Below, piece after piece: positions 7,821 to 15,497 of a stretch of DNA of 16,660 bases. The stretch comes from Brachionus plicatilis (lineage: Eukaryota > Rotifera > Eurotatoria > Ploima > Brachionidae), in contig QEOQ01000546.1 of the NCBI GenBank assembly GCA_010279815.1, forward strand, positions 160,754-177,413, written 5' to 3'. The notes beneath the pieces were generated by a model that was not told the origin of the DNA, did no database searches, and worked only from the letters and a program-made list of their open reading frames with translations. Made by a program: the position numbers and the translations under genes. Within the stretch, counting starts at the first letter, position 1. Each line of letters begins with the position of its first letter.

Positions 7821-9527
7821 TTAACCATTTTCTTTTTCATAGATTTTAATCAATTCTTTCTTATTTACTTTTCCAAGCTGATTACGCGGCATTTTCTCAA
7901 TTACCTTGACAGCTTTGGGCACACTTTGTTTCGGAAGTCGCTGTTTGCACCACTTTTTGAACTCATCCGCACAGAATTGCTGCTGGAACGCTTCTTTAAG
8001 AACAATCAATGCGAATACCTTTTGGCCCCAGACAGGGTCTTGCAAGCCTATCACAGTCACATCGTCAATCAAATCATGGCCCAGCAATTCTTTCTCTATG
8101 TCCAAAGCACTAATTTTATAACCACCACTTTTGATCACGTCCACTGACGTGCGCCCAATAAGTTTGTAGATTTTCTCATCCTTCAAAAACTCGGCCGTAT
8201 CGCCAGTTTTAAACCATCCATCGTCACTAAAAGTCTCTTTGGTCTGCTCTGGTTTGTTTAAATACTTCTTGAAAACCATGTCACCTTTTATCTGAAGCTC
8301 TCCAAACAAACTCTTGGACTGGTCAAAAATTTTATCAAAATCAGGACCTGATTCCACTAAAACATGCTTTGAGTCCAGCGTGTCATTTGGCTCCACAATG
8401 CGCACATTGGTATTGCCAAATGGACGACCGACAGCTCCAGCTACTCGCTTCCTGTCCTCTGTTTCAACAAATGGATTCGAAAGGCCAAGACCTATTTCGG
8501 TCATTCCGTACCTTTCGAGAATATTATAGCCTGTTATTTCATTCCATTCTCTGTGGGTTTTTACATTCAATGGGGCTGAGCCAGAAACTACCAGGCGAAT
8601 TTTTGATTTAAAAACATCCTTGATATAGTTGGTGGGATATTTTTTTCTAATTGCTTCATTATTAAGATAATAATTGACTAACTGGACATAGATTGTAGGA
8701 ACTGCCATGAATGAGTTGATATTGTTGTTTGGATTCAAAAGTTTTTCCCACACAGCCAGAGGTTCAAATTTGGGCAGCATGTCCACATGACAGCCGGCGT
8801 ACAAGTATGTGAGCAGACAGTAGATGAGTCCGTGAACATGGTTTAGGGGCAGAACATGCAAAAGGGAATCGTTGGGCGAAATTTGCCATGCTTCAACCAA
8901 AGTCTGGATGGTGCGCAAAATGTTGTAGCGGGTGAGAACGACACCTTTTGGCGGACCGCTGGTTCCGCTTGTGTACAATATGACTCCTTCTTTTTGCTTC
9001 ATTTCTTCCAGGTCAAGTAAATTTTGGATTTTTTGAAAGGAATTGGCAACAATTGGGTGGGAAGTTTGCTTAAAAAAAGAAGATTCATTCAGATGGAAGT
9101 TAATGATTTTATTGTTGTCAAGTAGATTGTTCAGCTCGGTCTGATTTGGTTCATGATCACTTGTGCCATTAATGACCAGCTTACACTTGGAATCATTGAT
9201 AAAATATTCGATTAAATTTATTGGGTAGTTTTTGTTGATTCCCAAAGGCACACCATTTGACATCCACACTGCCAGACAGCTTATTAAGTAAGTGTAATTG
9301 TTCGAGCATAAAACGGCGATTTTTTCGCCATTTAAATCACTTTTTTTGTGCTGATCGAGCAAATTTTTGCTCAGAACATTGCTCAAGTTGTATACTTGAT
9401 TGAAGCTAAATTTGCTGTATTTGTCATTTAAAAATATTTTGTCAGATGGGCTATGAAATGCTGATTTGGATGAAAAACATCGAGTGAATTTGGTGATTGG
9501 AACTAGGTATTTTTTAATTGAGAACAT
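7821..9527 (-). CDS. ACSF3: Malonyl-CoA synthetase, mitochondrial (ACSF3-type)
   Basis: This is an acyl-adenylate-forming enzyme of 568 residues, full length for the family. Residues 1-26 are basic with no acidic residue (starts MFSIKKYLVPITKFTRCFSS), a mitochondrial targeting profile. The ATP-binding loop YTSGTSGPPKG spans 185-195. LPLNHVHG (226-233), followed by a hydrophobic stretch and LPKFEPLAVWEKLL, is typical of malonyl-CoA synthetases. SGSAPL is at 315-320, ERYGMTE at 338-344 and the ribose-binding TGD at 441-443. The hinge region GRTSVDVIKSGGYKIS is at 458-473, and the catalytic lysine near the C-terminus is K553 in PRNQLGKVNKKE. The family converts malonate plus CoA and ATP to malonyl-CoA, clearing malonate and feeding mitochondrial fatty-acid synthesis and malonylation. 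The whole CDS is one exon. A TATA box lies about 40 bp upstream and AATAAA lies downstream. No motif is missing, so it looks functional. Confidence 0.96.
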   Translation of the reverse strand: MFSIKKYLVPITKFTRCFSSKSAFHSPSDKIFLNDKYSKFSFNQVYNLSNVLSKNLLDQHKKSDLNGEKIAVLCSNNYTYLISCLAVWMSNGVPLGINKNYPINLIEYFINDSKCKLVINGTSDHEPNQTELNNLLDNNKIINFHLNESSFFKQTSHPIVANSFQKIQNLLDLEEMKQKEGVILYTSGTSGPPKGVVLTRYNILRTIQTLVEAWQISPNDSLLHVLPLNHVHGLIYCLLTYLYAGCHVDMLPKFEPLAVWEKLLNPNNNINSFMAVPTIYVQLVNYYLNNEAIRKKYPTNYIKDVFKSKIRLVVSGSAPLNVKTHREWNEITGYNILERYGMTEIGLGLSNPFVETEDRKRVAGAVGRPFGNTNVRIVEPNDTLDSKHVLVESGPDFDKIFDQSKSLFGELQIKGDMVFKKYLNKPEQTKETFSDDGWFKTGDTAEFLKDEKIYKLIGRTSVDVIKSGGYKISALDIEKELLGHDLIDDVTVIGLQDPVWGQKVFALIVLKEAFQQQFCADEFKKWCKQRLPKQSVPKAVKVIEKMPRNQLGKVNKKELIKIYEKENG

Positions 9528-9560
9528 TATATTTTGAGTTTTGTTTGGTTAAAATTTTCC

Positions 9561-9570
9561 AATATTTATA
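9561..9570 (-). promoter_or_regulatory. TATA box of the malonyl-CoA synthetase gene
   Basis: The minus strand reads TATAAATATT, ending 33 bp before the ATG at 9527. Transcription would start near 9540 and give a very short 5' UTR, similar to the arrangement at 11576-11614. Confidence 0.5.
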
Positions 9571-10004
9571 CTTGTGAATGTAAAAATTATTTGAATTTCA
9601 AATTTATCTTGCATTTTTATTCAAATTTAAAGATAGAATTTTTTTTCTAAACTCTTAACGAAAAAAAAATAAAAGCATCTTAACGAGGATAAAAAATAAT
9701 TGAAAAGCCTTTAAATATATTTTTAATTAAAAATAATGTTCTGTTATGCTTAATAATAAAACCTTAAATTTTTTTTCTTATGATGAAATTTGATATCGAA
9801 AAAATTTAATAAATTAATTTATTGTTTTTGATCAATAAAGTTTGGCCTGTTGACAATAAAGTATTTAAAAATGGCTTACTATTTTTTTTCACCAAAAAAT
9901 ATACTTTTAAACAACAATCATTTATGCGTTATACAAAATCATTTAATAATTAAGTTCAATCTATCAGTTTAATATATCTTTTAATATTCAGTACATTTTA
10001 AAAC
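9571..10004. other. AT-rich interval upstream of the malonyl-CoA synthetase gene
   Basis: No coding-like frame or long repeat seen. GGCTTACTATT near 9875 also occurs near 616, but the shared stretch is too short to name a repeat. Confidence 0.5.
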
Positions 10005-10124
10005 TAACTTGTACGCATTTTGTTCTTCGACTCTTCCTCGACTCTTCTTCAACTATTCCAGTGGGGAAAGGAAGAGTTGAGGAAGAGTCGAGGAAGAGTC
10101 GAAGAACAAAATGCGTACAAGTTA
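10005..10124. repeat. 120-bp near-perfect hairpin (55-bp arms)
   Basis: Arms 10005-10059 and 10070-10124 are reverse complements apart from two positions (10048 with 10081, 10055 with 10074), around a 10-nt loop. If transcribed from the plus strand, 10048/10081 would be a U-G wobble. The arms start TAACTTGTACGC and include a short internal repeat of CGACTCTTCCT. They are much richer in G and C than the flanks. Tips carry TA on both sides, compatible with a small MITE with TA target duplication. Alternatively it could be the source of a hairpin RNA. No ORF. Confidence 0.9.
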
Positions 10125-11575
10125 CAAAATTTTGTTATTTAATTCTAATTTACCAGTCTTTTGCGTCTGGTTTCTTACCACGCTTTTTTTTTTGAAACCA
10201 ATATTTTTAAAGTAAACCAACCTTTATTTAACTTTGATCTCTTCATACATCTATTGAATACAATAAATTATTCCTTTTATTTGTTAGTGTTACGATATCA
10301 AATTTGAAAAAAAATTTTAAGATCTCTGAATTCCTCAAAATTTTCAATGGTCAAAACATGATAGATTTTTTAATTTTATTTCTTAAAAGATTATACTAAG
10401 AATTGAAGGATTAAAAAAAAATAAAATTTAAAAAGGATAAAAAGAACCTAAAATGATAATTTAAATTCATTGTTAATTCATGCAAAGATGTTATATCAAT
10501 ATTCAATAGTATGATTTTAATTAGATTATCAGATCAATTTTTATCTAAATGTACTTTATGTCAAGATTATTTTAAATTATTAATTTAAAAAAATTAATAT
10601 CAGATATATTGGGTCTCGCCCGTTATGTGACCACATGTTCACGTAATATGTGACTAGAAGAATTTTGTCGAATTGGCAACTTAAATTTTTTTGGTCACAG
10701 AATTTTTGTCTTAAAAAAACTAAATTTTAATATTATTAAAAATTTTGTCTCTGAACAAATAAAAAGTAATTTTTGCAAATATAAGTTATTCGAATTAAAT
10801 GCATAAGTTATTTAAAATCCAGTCCATTGTCCTGTTTTTGATAAACTAATGAAAAATCAAATAGGAATTAATGGTCGCATAAATAAAATGCATAAATAAG
10901 ATTTTGGTATTTTTTTTATTAGACTTATTTATCAAAAATTTAAAATTGGTCAATTAAATTTTTTTCTAGTCACTTTCCTTATCTTTTTGCCATGAAACTA
11001 AAAATAACAAAAATGTATAGATCACTTTTTGCATTTTTTTTATTTTTTTGCCACATATTATCTTAGAGTTTAGGTGAAATAATTGCTCTGTTCATATAAC
11101 AGGTATATTAAATATTTAAATTTTAACTTGGATGCTTATTTTGCAAAAAAATATTAATTATTTTTCATAATTAAATTAATAAAGCATAAAAGAAAATTTT
11201 AAAATTGGAATGACTTTCAAAAAAATATTTTCAACATAAAAATTTTTTTATTTCAGTTTTTTTCTTTATTAGTTAATTAGTTGTCAGAAAAAAAAAGTTA
11301 TAAATTGGTAAAAATCCAATATAAAATTTATAAGAAAATTCTTCAAATATTTTTTAAACTAAGCATTAGCTCTTTCAAATTTAAAAATCAAATAAAAATA
11401 AATTAAAATGTTGAATCAATTGCAACATGATTAGAAAATTCAATAAACGCAATAAACAATTATTTGTCCATTCAGGATTTGAAGTGTTTATTTTTATCAA
11501 AAACCTTATATTCATATTTAAAGTATTGCGCATCATTTTTTGATAAATTTCGATCAAGTATTTAATGTTTTTTTG
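10125..11575. other. AT-rich interval without a supported gene
   Basis: No ORF with recognisable features. A minus-strand frame at about 10155-10210 reads YWFQKKKRGKKPDAKDW and stop, possibly the tail of a lost basic protein or pure chance. Around 10624-10655 TGTGACCACATGTTCACG and ATATGTGAC give a weak palindromic cluster. The rest is A/T runs. Confidence 0.45.
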
Positions 11576-11584
11576 TATAAAAAG
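11576..11584 (+). promoter_or_regulatory. TATA box of the small secreted peptide gene
   Basis: TATAAAAAG lies 38 bp before the ATG at 11614. An initiator-like TTCTCAAC at 11603-11610 is at the right distance downstream, implying a 5' UTR of only about 8 nt. Confidence 0.65.
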
Positions 11585-11613
11585 AGTGTAAAAATAACTT
11601 TATTCTCAACAAA

Positions 11614-11841
11614 ATGAAAGCTATATATATAACAATTTTGATTGTAGTTTTACTAAGTCTTGCAAACAATGGAATTGCCATGAATGCTTTACCTAAACCA
11701 TATGAACAAAGTGTAAAAAAAGAAAAAAAACCAAATGAACCAAGTCCACCCAAACGACTTCGAGAGAAAAAAAAAGATGGTTCGAAATCTATGTGGAGAC
11801 GTTTACTGGATATAGCTAAAAAAATACCAAAAAAAGGATAG
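11614..11841 (+). CDS. Small secreted, highly basic peptide precursor
   Basis: A 75-residue protein. Residues 1-22 form a classic signal peptide: M-K, a hydrophobic core (IYITILIVVLLSL), and a likely cut after NNGIA. The predicted mature part of 53 residues has 18 Lys/Arg against 6 Asp/Glu and no cysteine. A Pro/Lys-rich middle (KKEKKPNEPSPPKR) contains possible dibasic cleavage sites. It is followed by a short amphipathic, Trp-containing helix (SMWRRLLDIAKKI), and the last residue is Gly after KK. Gly at this position is the usual donor for C-terminal amidation. The layout suits a linear cationic antimicrobial-type peptide or a neuropeptide precursor; I do not recognise a family and cannot choose between them. 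A TATA box at 11576 and AATAAA at 11908 support a self-contained single-exon gene. Overlapping minus-strand frames are shadows. Confidence 0.72.
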   Translation: MKAIYITILIVVLLSLANNGIAMNALPKPYEQSVKKEKKPNEPSPPKRLREKKKDGSKSMWRRLLDIAKKIPKKG

Positions 11842-11907
11842 AAAATGAAGTTCTTCATTTTATTTTTAATTTTGATTGAATTTTAGATATTTTATTAGTT
11901 AAAAAAA

Positions 11908-11913
11908 AATAAA
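11908..11913 (+). terminator. Poly(A) signal AATAAA of the secreted peptide gene
   Basis: AATAAA 67 bp after the stop codon of the peptide gene, within an A-rich stretch. Confidence 0.45.
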
Positions 11914-12051
11914 AATTTACTGCAAATTTAGAAAATTTTATAGAAAACTGAATGATTTAAATGAAGAATTCTTATTCCTAAGAGAGAAAACTCACCAGAA
12001 AACAAAAAAACCGAAAATGTATTCAAAAAATGTAGACAAAAAAAAATAATT

Positions 12052-12407
12052 CTATTTTGGTCTTCCTATTTTATTTTTTTCTGGTTGATAAATATCATTT
12101 GCATTAAACATTACTGGAATTGTTTGGGAAGCTTTGTTAGGTTGAATTATGTTCATTGCATTTTAATTTCTAGACATAGGTTCAAGAGTTGCTGATTTTA
12201 AATTTGGTATAATTACATCTTGATTTACACCAAAATCTTCAGTAATTTCACTTGGCTGACGTTGTAATGCAGGCCTAGTTTTTGATGCTTGAACTCATAT
12301 TTACATTTTTGACATTTTGCACTGGACACCGCTATAATATGTTTACAAAAGAAGTTTGTTTTTGTTTAGCCAGAACTTAAAAGTACAACTTCTTTTAAGC
12401 AACTCAT
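12052..12407 (-). pseudogene. Decayed ORF with zinc-like motif and basic GRPK tail
   Basis: From an ATG at 12407 the minus-strand frame gives 13 residues, a TAA at 12366-12368, then a Cys/His cluster (CKHIIAVSSAKCQKCKYEF) that could be a zinc site. Near 12285 the protein-like frame shifts and runs to the TAG at 12052-12054, with one internal TAA at 12163-12165. This second part reads ITEDFGVNQDVIIPNLKSAT, later QTIPVMFNANDIYQP, and ends KNKIGRPK. The final GRPK resembles an AT-hook core. Two stops and a frameshift mean it is not functional. The mix of zinc motif and AT-hook suggests an ORF of a transposable element, but I do not recognise the family. Confidence 0.55.
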
Positions 12408-12853
12408 TTTTATCGATTTCAATTATTTACTGTTGTTATCTCTTTTAAATAAATTAAATTTTTTAAGTGATAAATAAATGATCTTGCTGTGGAAAAAAAT
12501 TTTAGCATATAATAAAATAATTTGGATATAAGTGAATAAATTTTCTGGTATGTATTTAATTAATTTAGTAAATTTTTCACAAAATAAAAAACTTTTATAA
12601 ATAATTAAAATAAATTTTTATATTTCTTCTTTCTTTCCTGAACTGTTCAATACTTAAACACTTTGCATATGTCACCTTACATTTTACAATTTATCAATTT
12701 TAATTGTCTTTTTATTATATTTTAACTCATTTTAATTTTATCTTAATTTTTCCTTACATTTATAATTTTATTTTATTTTTTCTTAATTTTTATTTTTATT
12801 TTTTTTTTAATCTGAAGAAGCTTTAAAAATAAAATAAATAAATAATTTATATT
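12408..12853. other. AT-rich interval before the LINE fragment
   Basis: T-rich and A-rich runs, ending in AATAAATAAATAA at about 12834. ATATTTCTTCTTTCTTTCCTGAAC near 12621 has a close copy near 14539, so both may belong to one degraded repeat. No coding frame seen. Confidence 0.4.
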
Positions 12854-13149
12854 AAAACTAATCTTCTGGAAACTCTAGATTTCATCTCAATAAGTCTAGA
12901 TAAAAGTTCTAATGCTGATGTGATTCTGTTTGATTTTGCGAAAGCATTTGATACTGTTCCGCACAGATCACTGACAGCCAAATTGAAAGCGTTTGACTTT
13001 TATGGCCTGATACTTAAATGGACTGAAGTTTTCCTAAAAAATAGAAGACAATGAGTTGTTCAAGGTGAAATTATGTCAGAATATATGCGAATGATACCAA
13101 AATGTTCTCGCAAACTGAAATGAGCGCTTATTTATATTTAGATAATTAA
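12854..13149 (+). pseudogene. LINE reverse transcriptase fragment
   Basis: The frame reads TNLLETLDFISISLDKSSNA, then the RT motif VILFDFAKAFDTVPH, then KLKAF.FYG.ILKW and FLKNRRQ. It is broken by TGA at 13052-13054, where a CGA Arg codon is expected. About 30 bases later the other catalytic motif appears in another frame as YANDTKMF (from 13084). This is YADDTKMF with Asp to Asn at the third position, so one catalytic aspartate is lost. The segment normally between these motifs (the GVPQGS region) is missing. The fragment is therefore dead by deletion, frameshift, stop and active-site change. Confidence 0.93.
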
Positions 13150-13291
13150 TTAATTATATCAATTTAAGGGTAAGATTTATAGTTTAAAATATTCTATTCT
13201 TCATTTTATTTTTAAACATAATTGACATTAAAATACTTTTAAACTTCTATATTTTATTTTTCTTCATATTGATATTATTATATTAAATAAA

Positions 13292-13347
13292 ATTCTATAT
13301 TTTTCATTCTATATTCTATATTTTTCATCCTATATTCTATATTTTGA
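13292..13347. repeat. 21-bp tandem repeat, about 2.6 copies
   Basis: The unit ATTCTATATTTTTCATTCTAT starts at 13292. A second copy with one change starts at 13313 and a partial third at 13334. It lies between the two LINE pieces. Confidence 0.85.
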
Positions 13348-13355
13348 TATATCCC

Positions 13356-13584
13356 CGCTTCAAATATCACAAAGAAATTTCGAAGCTCCAGCAAAGAGAC
13401 ATTTTATTTTCAACAAAACCGCTATTTAACTCGCTGCCAAATCAAATAGTTGAAGCCCCCAATGTTAACAGCTTTAAAGCAGGATGTTAACTTGCTGTTT
13501 GATTGCTGGATGAGCAGCAATCAATCACGTCAGGTGTCTGTGCCTTGTCAGCACACTCGCTATATTATTATTAAAATAAGATAA
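13356..13584 (+). pseudogene. C-terminal end of the LINE ORF2-type protein
   Basis: The frame from 13356 reads LFNSLPNQIVEAPNVNSFK, the well-known end motif of metazoan LINE RT proteins (N.LP..VV.A..VNSFK..LD). A stop follows at 13488. A one-base frameshift near 13480 restores a plausible tail (DVNLLFDCWMSSNQSRQ to a TAA at 13582). That frame ends in IIIKIR, immediately followed by AT-rich sequence, probably the element's 3' end. Confidence 0.88.
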
Positions 13585-13600
13585 TCAATAAAGGAAAAAA

Positions 13601-14259
13601 TGTAAAATAAAATTTTACACTTGAACCAGATTTATCGAAAATGGTTAATATTCATTAATGAGAGTAATACATAAAAGATAAATATTTTATCCAAAAGCTC
13701 ATTAAATTCTTTATTTTATTTTAAATTCATTTATTTCAAATCAAAGTACAAATAAATAGAAAAGTTTTAAAGATATAACTATCATATGCAATTTTGAGGA
13801 AAAAAAATAAAAATTTTTAGACTTGGAAAAATTCGGAATTTAATTTCTAAAAATTTAAAGTTTTTAAATTTAATGCGGCATTTAAGTTTAAGATTCTTGT
13901 TAAAAATTAAAATTATTTTTTTGAATTTTATATTTGATTCCGCGTAATAAATTGAATACAAAGAAAAATTTCAAAAAATTGATTATTTTATTTTTTAATT
14001 TTAATTTTAAACAAGTCCGCACATCCCCAGCTCTATTTGTTTGCCTTGCTTTTAGTTAAGCGTTGATTTTTTTTTTAAACTTTTCTATTTATCAGCTAGT
14101 ACAAAGAGTACAAAAGGATATTAGTATAATTATTTCGTTTGTATGTTATTCCTTTGTATATTTTTGCTCTTGTAAAAAACAACATTTAGATTTAGTCGTT
14201 TTTGTTACCGTAATGATTCAATAAACTAAGGAATTACAAACTATAATTGACCTAAAATT
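13601..14259. other. AT-rich interval without recognisable features
   Basis: No coding-like frame or long repeat noticed on either strand. Confidence 0.5.
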
Positions 14260-14319
14260 GAATTCTTATAATAAATGAATATTTTATTATAAGAATATAT
14301 TCATTCATTATAAGAATTC
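14260..14319. repeat. Nested competing hairpins, 22-bp arms
   Basis: Arms 14260-14281 (GAATTCTTATAATAAATGAATA) and 14298-14319 match in reverse complement with one difference. A second, inner pairing is possible between 14263-14275 (TTCTTATAATAAA) and 14283-14295. The same left sequence can therefore pair with either of two right copies. The palindrome ACGTAAT-T-ATTACGT follows at 14322-14336. Confidence 0.85.
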
Positions 14320-14321
14320 GT

Positions 14322-14336
14322 ACGTAATTATTACGT
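14322..14336. repeat. Palindrome ACGTAATTATTACGT
   Basis: A perfect 7-bp inverted repeat with one central T, next to the nested hairpins at 14260-14319. ACGTAAT also forms part of the tips of the elements at 1351-2876 and 15885-16030. Confidence 0.6.
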
Positions 14337-14398
14337 CTATTTCTCTTGTACATGCGTGTTTATTTACCAATTAAAACTCTTATTACTATTTTATAATA

Positions 14399-14521
14399 TT
14401 AATCAACTAAAATATAATTGAATGCTAAATATTCCGCAAAATCTTCATATTCTGGTTGCAGAATTGTGGAAGGATATAACAAAGGTTTCGAATCAAGAAA
14501 TATCGAGTCCTCAACTCCATT
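14399..14521 (-). pseudogene. Terminal-exon-like segment, unknown protein
   Basis: On the minus strand an acceptor-like ATTACAG (just above 14521) is followed by 40 codons and a TAA at 14399-14401. They include LLYPSTILQPEYEDFAEYLA. The composition is protein-like, acidic and Tyr/Pro-rich, and richer in G and C than its surroundings. No ATG is in frame and no upstream exon was found at short-intron distance. A second acceptor-like ATTCTGTAA copy (plus strand near 14586) marks a local duplication about 66 bp upstream. It could be the last exon of a small gene or a fragment left by a transposon. I do not recognise the family. Confidence 0.4.
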
Positions 14522-14716
14522 CTGTAATTGCTACCTTAATATTTCTTCTTTTTTTTCCTGAACAATAAAATTTTTAAAAAATGTATTCTGTAACTCTCTA
14601 TCTTAATAAAAAAATATTTATTTATTTATTTTTTATTCTAATATTTCCTTATTTTATAAGCTAAATTATTTTTACTTATTCTTATTTTTTACTTTTATTT
14701 TGCTTTAAAATAGAAA
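14522..14716. repeat. AT-rich tract with (ATTT)n and a partial duplication
   Basis: ATTCTGTAA..CT..CTTAATA occurs at about 14519 and 14585. ATTTATTTATTTATTTTTT at about 14616 is a simple repeat such as LINE tails often leave. No coding frame seen. Confidence 0.5.
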
Positions 14717-14788
14717 GAATCATTGCTATTAACTCTGCCATGGCCGGTCCCAAGCCCGGGTGAAAAAGAGGAGGGGTGATGATGATGC
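14717..14788 (+). ncRNA. Twister self-cleaving ribozyme
   Basis: All core parts of the twister class (type with P1, P2, P4) are present in order. P1 is formed by 14717-14729 with 14776-14788, including several G-U pairs and two mismatches. The conserved UAA is at 14730-14732. P2 is CUCU (14733-14736) with AGAG (14767-14770). GCC-AUG (14737-14742) is followed by the P4 hairpin GCCGG-UCCCAAG-CCCGG (14743-14759), then GUGAAAA and GAGGG (14771-14775). The CCC of the P4 loop can pair with the GGG of the last element to make a pseudoknot, as in known structures. Cleavage is expected at the U-A step of UAA, 14730/14731. Compared with the environmental twister I recall, P2 differs on both sides but still pairs, which argues that the fold is kept. 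The RNA cut here would begin with the GC-rich segment's ribozyme at its 5' end. Confidence 0.93.
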
Positions 14789-15050
14789 AGGCGCATAGAG
14801 GCCGGGATGAGGAGGCTTGCAAGCTAGAGCTGATGATAGTCTGTTGGGTCCAAGAGTCTTAGTGAAAAAAGTAAAGTGTCTTTAGTTTGGATAAGCTTGT
14901 ATCCAGATATAGATACGCTTGGTTTTTGGTTCCAAGCTAGTCTAAATAGTTGCCGAGTTCGCAGCCATTAAGTGCTCGGATGAGTGGCGCTGTTTATGAT
15001 GAACGTCCCATATGTAACTTTGGCCGCTGACTGTTGAGTTGTTAAATTTT
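14789..15050 (+). ncRNA. GC-rich structured non-coding segment downstream of the ribozyme
   Basis: Base composition changes abruptly: G+C is near half, against roughly a quarter outside. There is no long ORF. Inverted pairs include GCTTGCAAGC (14815-14824), GCTTGG/CCAAGC (about 14928-14948) and CCGAG/CTCGG (about 14953-14979). The segment ends in a TATATATATAT-rich tract at 15061. It probably belongs to the same RNA as the ribozyme, perhaps a retroelement leader or a short non-autonomous element. Its identity is unknown to me. Confidence 0.45.
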
Positions 15051-15497
15051 TGAAACTAATTTTATATATATATTATATTAATAAAATATAAAGTTGTGAA
15101 CAAGTTTTTCAAGCTTTATCGCTGCATTAAACTTAAAAGCTTGATTTTAATGCGGATTCAAGGCTTAAAACAAATTTTTTGAGCATGTGGCTTAAGTAAG
15201 GAATGTTTTAACATGTGCTAGATGGTACCGTATTCCCTCGTTCGATTATGCTGCACCATAAATTAAGGTACTCGTTTTATGCACCAAAGCTCAATTAAGA
15301 AATTCTATCTATTAAGCTGAACTATCAAAGGAATACGGAATTTGGAGCTAAATAAATCGTATAAATTCAACTCGAATGAAAACTTTATATTGAATTTTTA
15401 ATTAATTATTATTCAATTTAATTTAATTTTTATTATTTATATGATTTTATTATTTATAAGTGAGGCGTAATTTCTGGACAAAATAATAATAATACTA
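15051..15497. other. Interval with short inverted repeats
   Basis: GCATTAAA/TTTAATGC (about 15122-15152) and CCGTATTCC/GGAATACGG (about 15227-15342) form inverted pairs. TATGCTGCACCA and TTATGCACCA are near-direct repeats. No coding frame was recognised; it may be decayed repeat DNA. Confidence 0.4.

Larger units (their letters stand above)
12854..13600 (+). mobile_element. Internally deleted non-LTR retrotransposon (LINE)
   Basis: Two pieces of one ORF2-type protein lie in order on the plus strand: reverse transcriptase (12854-13149) and the C-terminal end (13356-13584). They are followed by a short AT-rich tail. The sequence between 13150 and 13355 is AT-rich filler with a 21-bp tandem repeat. 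About 200 bp separates motifs that in an intact element lie far further apart, so most of the palm/thumb and following region is lost. The 5' part, including any endonuclease, is absent. Motif style is that of CR1/Jockey-like metazoan LINEs; the clade cannot be fixed from this. Confidence 0.88.

Noticed and set aside
7906..8611. Four plus-strand ORFs of 71-80 codons
   Set aside because: All are antisense shadows of the malonyl-CoA synthetase coding sequence.
10155..10210. Minus-strand frame with the basic tail QKKKRGKKPDAKDW
   Set aside because: Only 18 codons after a stop, no acceptor or upstream exon; too short to support.
11562..11858. 98-codon minus-strand ORF opposite the secreted peptide gene
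   Set aside because: It is the antisense of a Lys-rich gene, which gives Phe-rich translation; the plus strand has the signal peptide, TATA box and poly(A) signal.
14830..14868. CTGATGA followed by GAAA, resembling a hammerhead ribozyme core
   Set aside because: The bases between do not form a proper stem II and no suitable stems I and III were found.
14953..14979. Possible tRNA-derived promoter (B-box-like GAGTTCGCAGCC) in the GC-rich segment
   Set aside because: No matching A box at the right distance and no cloverleaf fold.
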